Source: Gammaproteobacteria bacterium (GTDB lineage: Bacteria > Pseudomonadota > Gammaproteobacteria > GRL18). Taken from it: 64,000 bases of DNA. The stretch covers positions 124,001-188,000 of the forward strand of contig WFNB01000104.1 of assembly GCA_015488755.1 (NCBI GenBank), written 5' to 3'. The notes beneath the pieces were generated by a model that made no database searches, was not told where the DNA came from, and saw only the letters and a list, made by a program, of their open reading frames with translations. Position numbers and translations under genes: made by a program. Below are positions 10,341 through 18,869 of this stretch, piece after piece (the stretch's first letter is position 1; every line of letters begins with the position of its first letter).

Positions 10341-11756
10341 TTAGCCAATCACATTACGTACAAAAGCAACAATGCCCATGGCATTTAAAAAGACCACAAT
10401 CACCATTGCAGGTGCAATATAACGCACCAGAACAGTCCATATAGTATACCAGAAATGGCTAATATTCAGTTCTTGACGAGAGTATTCTTGCTTCATTAGC
10501 CAGCCAGCATAAATAGCAATCATTAAACCTCCTAAAGGCAACATGATATTGGCTGTTAGATAATCCAGTAGATCAAATGCGGTGGCATCTTTAAGAATAA
10601 CAAATTCACCATAATGAGTTGAGATAGTAGATGAAATGGTAAAATCACTGGCCAGATTAAAAGAAAATACCGTCAACAAACCGGTAAACCAAACCAAAAC
10701 ACCTGCAACAATAGAGGCTTTCATACGAGAAATATTAAAATTATTCATCGCCCAAGTAATCGCAGGTTCTATTAATGAAATGCTTGATGTCCAAGCAGCA
10801 AAAACAATCAATATAAAGAATAGAGTACCAAAAAACGTACCATAATTCATGTGACTAAAAGCCAAAGGTAAGGTTTTAAAAATAAGCCCCGGCCCAGCAC
10901 CTGCCTCTAAACCATTAGCAAACACCACAGGAAAAATAATCATACCCGCTAATAGTGCAACCAAGGTATCCATAAAGGCAACAACAATAGAAGCCTGAGC
11001 AATAGAAGTATGTGCAGGTAAGTACGAACCATACACCATAATAGCTCCCATACCCAAACTCAAGGTAAAAAAGGCATGCCCCATCGCAGTAAGAACGCCT
11101 TCGGTGGTTATTTTACTAAAGTCAGGGTTAAACAAATAGCTCACTCCCTGTAAAAAATATCCACTATCCATCGCATAGACAAGTAAAATCAATAACAGCA
11201 CAAACAGCATAGGCATAAGATACGTGACGGCTTTTTCTAAGCCTCCATGCACCCCTCTGGCAACCACTATCATCGTCAAAAACAAAAAGAGACTATGCCA
11301 AACAATCAATAACCATGGGTTACCCACCAAGGTATTAAAAATATTATCCACCGCCTTAGCATCCAGAGCATTAAATGCCCCTAGTGCCATTTTAGGTACA
11401 TAGGCCATAGCCCAGCCAGCAATCACACTATAATAAGAAAGGATGAGAAAACCGGCAATAACACCCATCCATCCCAATAAGCCCCATGAACGTGAATGCC
11501 CTGACTCTTTAGCCAGATTTTGCATGGTAGTCACCGGATCATGACGACCTCGACGACCAAGCATGATTTCGGCCATCATAATGGGGATGCCAATAGCCGC
11601 AATACAACACAAATAAATAAGCACAAAGGCACCACCACCATTTTCACCCGTAATATAGGGGAACTTCCAAATATTACCTAAACCAACAGCCGAGCCTGTG
11701 GCCGCTAAAATAAAAACCAGACGAGATGACCATTGCTCTCTCTTAGCTTCAGACAT
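10341..11756 (-). CDS. Sodium-dependent (NSS family) transporter
   Basis: REQWSSRLVFILAATGSAVGLGNIWKFPYITGENGGGAFVLIYL. Confidence 0.94.
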   Translation of the reverse strand: MSEAKREQWSSRLVFILAATGSAVGLGNIWKFPYITGENGGGAFVLIYLCCIAAIGIPIMMAEIMLGRRGRHDPVTTMQNLAKESGHSRSWGLLGWMGVIAGFLILSYYSVIAGWAMAYVPKMALGAFNALDAKAVDNIFNTLVGNPWLLIVWHSLFLFLTMIVVARGVHGGLEKAVTYLMPMLFVLLLILLVYAMDSGYFLQGVSYLFNPDFSKITTEGVLTAMGHAFFTLSLGMGAIMVYGSYLPAHTSIAQASIVVAFMDTLVALLAGMIIFPVVFANGLEAGAGPGLIFKTLPLAFSHMNYGTFFGTLFFILIVFAAWTSSISLIEPAITWAMNNFNISRMKASIVAGVLVWFTGLLTVFSFNLASDFTISSTISTHYGEFVILKDATAFDLLDYLTANIMLPLGGLMIAIYAGWLMKQEYSRQELNISHFWYTIWTVLVRYIAPAMVIVVFLNAMGIVAFVRNVIG

Positions 11757-11825
11757 ATCACGTTATTCCTTAATTAGTTATTATTTTTTTACCGCATTGT
11801 ATCATTTTTTTGTATAATTGCCGTT

Positions 11826-12299
11826 ATGGGAAAAAAGAAAAAGAAAACACCAAGCAATCTGATTGCACAAAACAAAAAAGCACGCCACGATTATATTCTC
11901 GAAACAGAATACGAAGCGGGTTTGGTTTTAGAAGGTTGGGAAGTAAAAAGCATTCGTGCAGGCAAAGCACAGATACGGGATGCTTTTGTACAACTAAAAG
12001 ATGGTGAAGCATTTTTACATGGTGCTTTCATCACACCTCTACTCAGTGCATCCACACACGTTCATCCAGAGCAACAAAGAAGTCGTAAGTTACTCTTACA
12101 TGGCTATGAATTGGCTCGTCTAGTGGGTGCAGTGGAACGTAAGGGCTATACCATAGTACCGCTGTCATTGTATTGGAAAAAAAGTCATGTAAAATGCAAG
12201 ATTGCGCTGGCTAAAGGTAAACAATTATATGATAAACGAGCATCTGAGAAGGAAAAAGATTGGGGTCGAGACAAGGCTCGAATTGCTAAGATGAGATAA
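11826..12299 (+). CDS. smpB: SsrA-binding protein SmpB
   Basis: [43 protein letters not shown]...[17 protein letters not shown]. Confidence 0.97.
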   Translation: MGKKKKKTPSNLIAQNKKARHDYILETEYEAGLVLEGWEVKSIRAGKAQIRDAFVQLKDGEAFLHGAFITPLLSASTHVHPEQQRSRKLLLHGYELARLVGAVERKGYTIVPLSLYWKKSHVKCKIALAKGKQLYDKRASEKEKDWGRDKARIAKMR

Positions 12300-12409
12300 G
12301 AACTTCCGTGTATTTATTTCCCTGTTTGCTTGATTGTCTTAGTGTTCAATTTAGAAAAAATAGACTGTCTAGCTAAAAGTAATATTTAGTAGGCTGATAG
12401 TAACTGCTA

Positions 12410-12562
12410 TTAACATCCCATCTTCGCTAGTGTTCTTCTTTCAGATAGTTTTCTTGCTAGGAAATTATTATACTGCTGGATAATTGCATCAGGTAAATTT
12501 CTTGCTACCGCTCTTAACAGCTTCTCTTCATAACGAGATATTTCGATATCTAACTGTTGCAT
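12410..12562 (-). CDS. Microprotein family member 1 (50 aa), unknown function
   Basis: Manual translation MQQLDIEISRYEEKLLRAVARNLPDAIIQQYNNFLARKLSERRTLAKMGC; homologous to ORFs at 22030-22182 and 42758-42916; preceded by shared upstream module. Confidence 0.82.
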   Translation of the reverse strand: MQQLDIEISRYEEKLLRAVARNLPDAIIQQYNNFLARKLSERRTLAKMGC

Positions 12563-12603
12563 GATAATGTCCTCTGATTGCGTTGCTGTGCTTGTTTGTT
12601 CTC

Positions 12604-12678
12604 TTGCCTATTATAATAGCGAAAGACCGTACTATAAATCTGTGAAAAATTACCCATATTTTGAGTATTTATTACCCA
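12604..12678 (-). promoter_or_regulatory. Shared promoter/operator module of microprotein copy 1
   Basis: Reverse strand GGGTAATAAATAC...GGGTAATTTTTCACAGATT...GGTCTTTCGCTATTATAAT, matching modules upstream of the other two copies. Confidence 0.75.
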
Positions 12679-12870
12679 AAGTTAATAAGTGTGAACAGCA
12701 CCTCTTTTATAATGTCTGCTGTTAAGCGTTTGTTTATTAAGGTATCCACGCCAATATACTTCTATTACTTTATTAGGTATACATCATTAACTTATGATTT
12801 ATAAGATTATTATCATTTACAAATAGAACAAACCTTCAACCTAACAAGCAAAAAGAACAAGTCACCTCTT

Positions 12871-13008
12871 ATGAGCCAACCAATTGAACGAATAAAAGTA
12901 TTAAGTGCTGGTATCGCCAGTTTGATATTAATGCTAGGCATTGCTCGTTTTGCGTATTGGCGATCTTCTTTGAATGCCTTGATGAGCTATAGTACAATTT
13001 TGCTATGA
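12871..13008 (+). pseudogene. N-terminal remnant of a YbfB/YjiJ-type MFS transporter
   Basis: MSQPIERIKVLSAGIASLILMLGIARFAYW then loss of family-like sequence; ends in stop overlapping the next gene's start. Confidence 0.6.
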
Positions 13009-14564
13009 AAAAACTTCCCCTTGCTATTACCACCTTTGAAAAAATCAGAGATCTTTCTCAAAATTACCTGTATGTTGATAAAACAGCAATTGCTGGGCAA
13101 TTAATCGAGCGAGGTGAATACTATTTTTTATCTCGTCCTCGTCGATTTGGTAAATCCCTATTTGTTGATACATTAAGTGATTTATTCCAAGGGAAAAAAA
13201 ATCTATTCAAGGGGTTGGCTGTTTATGACCAATGGGATTGGTCGGTTCAGTATCCCGTTATTAATATTTCCCTAAATTCGGGTGATTTTAGTACCAAGGC
13301 AGCTATTGAAGCACAAATACTGGACGTATTAGACTCGGTAAAAGAACAATTAAGGATTGATTGCCAGAAGAACCAAAGTATAGCTGCTTGTTTTAGACAA
13401 CTAATAAAAAATAGCTACCAAAAATACCAACAAAAAGTAGTAATACTCATTGATGAATACGATAAACCAATTTTAGATAATATTAATAATCAAGAACAAG
13501 CAAGGGTTGCCAGAAACATCTTAAAAACCTTTTATAGTGTTATTAAAGACAATGACCGTTATATTAAATTTGTTTTTATCACCGGTGTATCCAAATTCTC
13601 TAAGATAAATTTATTCAGTGGCTTAAATAATCTTACCGACATCACCACCATGCCCGACTATGCCACCATTTGTGGCTATACTCATGGTGATATTAAAACC
13701 ACCTTTAAAGCGCATTTACAAGGTGTTGATTTAGACAAACTCAAGCAATGGTATAATGGTTATAACTATTTAGGTGGCAAAGAAAATACGGTTTATAACC
13801 CCTATGATATTTTATTATTTATTAATAACCATTGTGAATACAAAAATTACTGGTGGTCTACCGGTAATCCTGCTTTCTTAATTAGCAAACTCAAAGAGCA
13901 GAATTACTACATTCCTAACTTAGAAAACATTATTGTTAGTGAAGAAATCTTAGATACCTTTGATATTGAAAAAATCGATCTCATTGCCCTACTCTGGCAA
14001 ACCGGCTATTTAACCTTTGCCAAAAAAATCAACAAACGTGACAAACTCTTTTACCAGCTAAAAGTCCCCAACAAAGAAATACAATCTTCCCTAAATGAAC
14101 TCTTTATTCAATACTTAACCGATCAAAGTGTGGCCGCCATTAGTCATCAAGATGCCATATACGATGCCATTGAAGCCGATATTGAACAACTGCAAGTAGC
14201 ACTTAGCGCCCTATTTGCGAGTATCCCTTATAACAACTACGCCAATAATATCATCCAAAACTACGAAGGCTACTATGCCTCTGTTGTGTTCACTTATCTT
14301 ATGTCCCTAGGCTTTCCCTGTATTGCCGAAGATGTCACCTCAACAGGGCGTATTGATCTCACTATAAAACTTCCTAAACGCATTATTATTATCGAGTTTA
14401 AAGTCGATCAAAATGAAAAAGCGCTAACGCAAATCAAAGCCAAGCAATACTATAAAAAATATCAGCAGGAAGACAAAGAAATCATTATTGTCGGCATCTG
14501 CTTTGCCAGTGAAGAGAAAAACATTACGGAATTTGCTTGGGAATATATCAATAAGCATCATTAG
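13005..14564 (+). CDS. AAA-ATPase-like protein with C-terminal PD-(D/E)XK nuclease-like domain (PF09820/PF08011 type, DUF1703-like)
   Basis: YLYVDKTAIAGQLIERGEYYFLSRPRRFGKSLFVDTLSDLF; VVILIDEYDKPILDN; C-terminal GRIDLTIKLPKRIIIIEFKVDQ. Confidence 0.92.
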   Translation: MKKLPLAITTFEKIRDLSQNYLYVDKTAIAGQLIERGEYYFLSRPRRFGKSLFVDTLSDLFQGKKNLFKGLAVYDQWDWSVQYPVINISLNSGDFSTKAAIEAQILDVLDSVKEQLRIDCQKNQSIAACFRQLIKNSYQKYQQKVVILIDEYDKPILDNINNQEQARVARNILKTFYSVIKDNDRYIKFVFITGVSKFSKINLFSGLNNLTDITTMPDYATICGYTHGDIKTTFKAHLQGVDLDKLKQWYNGYNYLGGKENTVYNPYDILLFINNHCEYKNYWWSTGNPAFLISKLKEQNYYIPNLENIIVSEEILDTFDIEKIDLIALLWQTGYLTFAKKINKRDKLFYQLKVPNKEIQSSLNELFIQYLTDQSVAAISHQDAIYDAIEADIEQLQVALSALFASIPYNNYANNIIQNYEGYYASVVFTYLMSLGFPCIAEDVTSTGRIDLTIKLPKRIIIIEFKVDQNEKALTQIKAKQYYKKYQQEDKEIIIVGICFASEEKNITEFAWEYINKHH

Positions 14565-14644
14565 CCTCTTTACACGTTTTAAACCTAAATAAATGATAAG
14601 GAGACTATGCAGGGTGGAATTGCACACTATGGCTGAATGCATTG

Positions 14645-14842
14645 TTAAATACAATAATGCTCAATAATTAGTTCTCTGGCCTGCTTATGTGTCAGTTCGC
14701 CAGCTTCAACACGTTGCAGAGCATCAATAGTAAAATCACTGACTTTACAACCACCACTTTCAGCTATTGCAATTGAATCTTTCAATTCTACAGAGAGCTC
14801 TTGAGTTGATTGTTGTTTTTTTAGTGTCGGTATAATAATCAT
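14645..14842 (-). CDS. Small protein, possibly VbhA/Fic-antitoxin-like
   Basis: 65 aa: SIAIAESGGCKVSDFTIDALQRVEAGELTHKQARELIIEHY resembles ...GE(I/L)xxxEAxxxIxxxY antitoxin pattern; co-directional with the antitoxin gene at 14863. Confidence 0.4.
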   Translation of the reverse strand: MIIIPTLKKQQSTQELSVELKDSIAIAESGGCKVSDFTIDALQRVEAGELTHKQARELIIEHYCI

Positions 14843-14862
14843 CTTTTATCGACTCCTTCTTT

Positions 14863-15141
14863 TTAAGCTGCATCTTTAATTTTGATTTCCACTTCTTCTC
14901 CAATGGAAGCCAACATATTAACCAGCATATCCAGACTAAATAAATCAATTTTACCACGCTGTAAATCAGATATTCTAGGTTGTGTGACTCCTAATTTTTT
15001 AGCCGCTTGTTCTTGCTTCCAGCCATTGTTCTCAATAATTTTAGTGATCTGAATCATAAGATTAGCCCTTAATTTCATATTTAGAGCTTCCTGAGGTGTA
15101 TCCATCAGTGCATCCCAAATGCTTTTATGTGCTTGTCCCAT
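14863..15141 (-). CDS. XRE/HigA-type HTH antitoxin
   Basis: NMKLRANLMIQITKIIENNGWKQEQAAKKLGVTQPRISDLQRGKIDLFSLDMLVNMLASIGEEVEI. Confidence 0.9.
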   Translation of the reverse strand: MGQAHKSIWDALMDTPQEALNMKLRANLMIQITKIIENNGWKQEQAAKKLGVTQPRISDLQRGKIDLFSLDMLVNMLASIGEEVEIKIKDAA

Positions 15142-15463
15142 TATTTATCTCCAATCTCTTTAAGTCGTTTCTTTGCCAGTTCAATATCTTCCTGACGTAT
15201 TTTCTGATCTTTTTTCTGAACACATAAACCACTTCTTTAAACTTAGCTATATAGATCGTTCTGTAAATACCATCAGATGCAGAAACCTTAATTTCCTTAA
15301 CACCTGATCCAACACTGGTTATCGGTTTCCAATTATTAGGCTTCAGACCATGTTGTATTTTATGCAATTCATAGCCCGTTCGCTTTTTTGCTGCATCTGA
15401 ATATAGTTGAATATTTTCTAAAGAATTACCTAAAAATTTAATTTCTTTCATAGTTGAAATCAT
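15125..15463 (-). pseudogene. RelE/HigB-like toxin (phage Gp49-like) with apparent frameshift near its 3' end
   Basis: N-terminal part matches the family (MKEIKFLGNSLENIQLYSDAAKKRTGYELHKIQHGLKPNNWKPITSVGSGVKEIKV...YRTIYIAKFKEVVYV); the conserved C-terminus QKKDQKIRQEDIELAKKRLKEIGDK* is in another frame and ends TAATG on the antitoxin start. Confidence 0.75.
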
Positions 15464-15730
15464 ACAACACTTTGTATATTATACAAGACTTTATATGACT
15501 TATTTAGATTTATGGATCTAGGTGTGCCGTGTATTAACATTGACTCACAGTTCCTTGGCTGTTTGGAACGATAACCTCGTTGTCTAGCATTACGCTTAAG
15601 TTCTCTGCATACAGTCGATTTATTAACCCCTATTTCCTTAGCTATTGCTAATTGTGTCCACTCTATTTTATTTAGTTGATAAATAAGGTATCGCAGCTCT
15701 TGTGTCAATTGCTTGTAAGTTCTTATAAGT
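15460..15730 (-). pseudogene. Truncated IS30-family transposase N-terminus
   Basis: YKQLTQELRYLIYQLNKIEWTQLAIAKEIGVNKSTVCRELKRNARQRGYRSKQ, then family similarity stops. Confidence 0.8.
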
Positions 15731-15775
15731 CGCTTTACTCTTGCAGGAGAAAATGGCTGAGCTTACAAGCAATTG
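15706..15775. repeat. Perfect 14-bp inverted repeat CAATTGCTTGTAAG / CTTACAAGCAATTG with 42-nt spacer
   Basis: Arms 15706-15719 and 15762-15775, at the 5' end of the IS30 remnant. Confidence 0.85.
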
Positions 15776-16220
15776 GTCATTTTTTCTAGCAATTTATTGC
15801 TGTACTTATGATTGTTTCAGTTACGCCGTCAGGCACATCGCCGGCTCATAAACTAGAAAATATCATAAACGCAACTAAGTTAAGTGACACTTATAAGTTG
15901 AATTCAAGTTAAGAAACAAGCCTATTTTTAGTTTTTCTGCAAGAATACCGATCATTTTAAAATCAAATACCATCCAATTAATTAAATGATTTCAACTGCT
16001 ATTAGTGTAAATAGGTTCTGGTGTCTACCATAACAAAGCTCATAGTCACCATATGTCTAGTCGGCCATTTTTGTCTGGCTTACACGACTAAACCATTACA
16101 ACAAGCAGAACTTTATCCATTTGTGTTGCGGACTAAAGCCCCAACTCCAGTGGTGGTTGCTGTTACTTTTAGATTTGTGGCAGTAGACTCTAGAGCACAT
16201 CTAAGTAACGATAGGCTAGA

Positions 16221-16302
16221 GGTATTCATGTTGCTCTTTTGAGGCTGACAACTGTCTGAGCGTAGCGAGTTTTGTCTGCCTCAAAAGAGTAACATGAATA
16301 CC
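16221..16302. repeat. Constant-loop stem-loop repeat, copy C
   Basis: 29-nt arms GGTATTCATGTTGCTCTTTTGAGGCTGAC / GTCTGCCTCAAAAGAGTAACATGAATACC (27/29 complementary) around AACTGTCTGAGCGTAGCGAGTTTT. Confidence 0.92.
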
Positions 16303-16410
16303 GCTTATCCCTAATTACAAGTTAAGCTGAGTTAACTACCACAGTCTGACTTGCTAAGCCATTAGAGAAATAGTAACGTAAAGCAAAATAAAGCCATCAC
16401 GAGGCATAGT

Positions 16411-17151
16411 GTGAATTTAGTCTTATTGTTGCCAGAAGATTTTATCTCAGAGGATCAGGTCAAATTAACAGGGCGTAGAGCACACCATTTACTGACTATA
16501 AAACGAGTAATACTTGGTGATATACTCCTTGTCGGGCAACTTAATGGCCAACAAGGACAAGGCAGAGTGATAGCTATCGAGCAACACTCACTATTACTAA
16601 CGGTTATATTGGATACACCACCAATAGCTCCCCTACCCGTTCACTTAATTTTGGCCTTACCAAGGCCAAAAATGTTAAAACGCATTTTACAAACCATCAG
16701 CGCGATGGGAGTAAAACAGTTAAGTTTAATCCATTGTGCTAAAGTGGAAAAAAGTTATTGGCAAAGCCCTTGGCTTGAGCCAAATAAGATAGCTGAGAAT
16801 TTATTCTTAGGGCTAGAGCAAGCACAAGACACTCTGCTTCCCCAAGTCACCTGTTATCAACGTTTTAAACCCTTTGTAGAAGATAGATTAGCTGAACTTT
16901 CTACTAACACACGCAAGATTATTGCCCATCCTGGACAAGGCGAACACTGTGCTTTGGTATTGGCTAACAAGAGGACAATCGGAGCAGCAACACCGACCAT
17001 AACAACAACCTTAGCTATTGGCCCAGAAGGTGGTTTTACCGATTATGAGATTGCGTTATTTGAGCAGGCAGGCTTCAAAACCTGTCATTTAGGAGCACGA
17101 ATTTTACGGGTGGAAAATGCCATTCCGGTCTTATTGGGACAGTTTATTTAG
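16411..17151 (+). CDS. rsmE: 16S rRNA m3U1498 methyltransferase RsmE
   Basis: VKLTGRRAHHLLTIKRVILGD...LALPRPKMLKRILQTISAMGV...AIGPEGGFTDYEIALFEQAGF. Confidence 0.94.
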   Translation: MNLVLLLPEDFISEDQVKLTGRRAHHLLTIKRVILGDILLVGQLNGQQGQGRVIAIEQHSLLLTVILDTPPIAPLPVHLILALPRPKMLKRILQTISAMGVKQLSLIHCAKVEKSYWQSPWLEPNKIAENLFLGLEQAQDTLLPQVTCYQRFKPFVEDRLAELSTNTRKIIAHPGQGEHCALVLANKRTIGAATPTITTTLAIGPEGGFTDYEIALFEQAGFKTCHLGARILRVENAIPVLLGQFI

Positions 17152-17171
17152 TTTTACGTTAAAGAGGTACT

Positions 17172-17504
17172 ATGTACGAAATCAAATCACTTATTATGCA
17201 ATTTTCACACTGGCTATATCCTTGGCTGGGTGAAATTTCTATGGCGATTATGGCCACCTTATTGGTTATTTATGGCGCAGTTATTAACCGTATGCTAAAA
17301 CGACAAATTAGCCATTGGCACTTTATTTTTAGAACCATAGTCTTTATTTTATTATGTACCTTTGGCTATGGCGCACTGTTAATTTATGTCACACCCATGC
17401 TAAAACACCTCTTAGCAAGTATCGGCATGGTCTATTTAGGGCCTTTAATTGTCGGTATTTTTATTGCCTTAGGTGCCATTGCAGAGAGGAAAAATCACAT
17501 TTAG
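17172..17504 (+). CDS. DUF3392 family membrane protein
   Basis: 110 aa membrane protein, GEISMAIMATLLVIYGAVINRMLKRQISHWHFIFRTIVFILLCTFGYGAL. Confidence 0.75.
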   Translation: MYEIKSLIMQFSHWLYPWLGEISMAIMATLLVIYGAVINRMLKRQISHWHFIFRTIVFILLCTFGYGALLIYVTPMLKHLLASIGMVYLGPLIVGIFIALGAIAERKNHI

Positions 17505-18154
17505 GTCGGCATAATCTCTTTAAAAGAGTGAATGGCCTGAAATGAGCCAACCTCTTTTATGCCTGTTTGACTGTCTGGTTGATAAATCGCCAGTAAATGT
17601 CCTATGCCATGATCTTTAGCCGATTGCAGGGCATGTAAGTTATCATCAATCAATAGGGTTCTTTGTGGCTTATAATCGTAGATATGACTGAGTTTTTGCC
17701 AAAAATCGGCCTGCTCTTTAGGAAGACCTAATTGATGAGCGCTAATAATCGTATCCAATAAACCCGATAAGGGGGTGTTTTTCATCTTTAACACTAGGCT
17801 TTTTTGATGGGCATTAGTCACTAAGACACGCTGTTTACCCGCCTGTGCGAGCTGTTTTAAAAAATCCAAAACGAAGGGGTGTACTTGAATCAAATGCTGC
17901 ACTTCTTCTTTAAGCAGGGCAATATCCAAATCAAGCGCTTTGCTCCAATAGTCCACACAATACCAGTCAATTGTACCTTCCATTGACTTAAATAAGGGCA
18001 ATAATTTAGCCTTTGCATCCGCTAGTGAGAGACCCTGTTTTTCGGCATAACGCTGAGGAACATGATGTAACCAGAAATGGTTATCAAAATGAAGATCCAG
18101 TAATGTACCATCCATATCAAGAAACACGGTATCAATATTATTCCAATCCAGCAC
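17501..18154 (-). CDS. yrfG: HAD hydrolase, GMP/IMP nucleotidase YrfG-like
   Basis: IDTVFLDMDGTLLDLHFDNHFWLHHVPQRYAE; adjacent to nudE. Confidence 0.88.
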   Translation of the reverse strand: MLDWNNIDTVFLDMDGTLLDLHFDNHFWLHHVPQRYAEKQGLSLADAKAKLLPLFKSMEGTIDWYCVDYWSKALDLDIALLKEEVQHLIQVHPFVLDFLKQLAQAGKQRVLVTNAHQKSLVLKMKNTPLSGLLDTIISAHQLGLPKEQADFWQKLSHIYDYKPQRTLLIDDNLHALQSAKDHGIGHLLAIYQPDSQTGIKEVGSFQAIHSFKEIMPT

Positions 18155-18288
18155 AGATTTTCCTTTATTTTATTGTTAGAATTTCTAACAGTAGCAAAAG
18201 CATTGTAAACAAGTATCCTAAATATTCAAGAAAACTGCTATTATAGCGACTGCCAATTTATATTATTTCATACTAGCAGGCTTATTTT

Positions 18289-18852
18289 GTGATCCAGAAA
18301 ACAGTTAAAAACCCCGTTATTACTGCTTGCAAAGTGGTTGCAAAAAGTCGTTTGTTTCGTATCGAGCAACTGGATATCACCTTTAATAATGGTGCAGAAG
18401 TCGTTTATGAACGTCTTAAAGGTTCCAGTCGTGGTGGCGTTCTGGTAGTTGCATTGCAGGACAATAATCATGTGCTAATGGTCAGAGAATATGGTGTTGG
18501 TGTGGAAGGCTATGAATTGATGTTCCCTAAGGGACGTATTGAAAATGATGAGCCTATTAAAGAAGCAGCCAATCGCGAACTGCAAGAAGAAGTTGGTTTT
18601 GCAGCCAAAAAACTCACTTTAGTCAAGTCAATGACACTGGCTCCGGGCTATATGGGGCACTTAACTCATATTGTTCTAGCCGAGGATTTATACCCTGCAA
18701 CACTTAAGGGGGATGAACCTGAACCACTCGAAGTGGTATCATGGGATCTGGATAAAATTGATGAATTGGCCATGAGAGACGATGTCAGTGAAGCCCGAAC
18801 CATTGCAGCCGCTTATATTATCAAAGCATTGCTTGCCCAACGTCAAAACTAA
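18289..18852 (+). CDS. nudE: ADP compounds hydrolase NudE (GTG start)
   Basis: Nudix box GRIENDEPIKEAANRELQEEVGF; YGVGVEGYELMFPKG. Confidence 0.92.
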   Translation: MIQKTVKNPVITACKVVAKSRLFRIEQLDITFNNGAEVVYERLKGSSRGGVLVVALQDNNHVLMVREYGVGVEGYELMFPKGRIENDEPIKEAANRELQEEVGFAAKKLTLVKSMTLAPGYMGHLTHIVLAEDLYPATLKGDEPEPLEVVSWDLDKIDELAMRDDVSEARTIAAAYIIKALLAQRQN

Positions 18853-18869
18853 CAGTCTATAGGGATAGT

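Noticed and set aside
12300-12410. tmRNA (ssrA) after smpB
   Set aside because: No CCA end, no tag-peptide-like ORF or tRNA-like ends recognised
16021-16242. 73-aa ORF in the region before stem-loop C
   Set aside because: Overlaps repeat sequence, low-complexity translation, no supporting family or clear RBS
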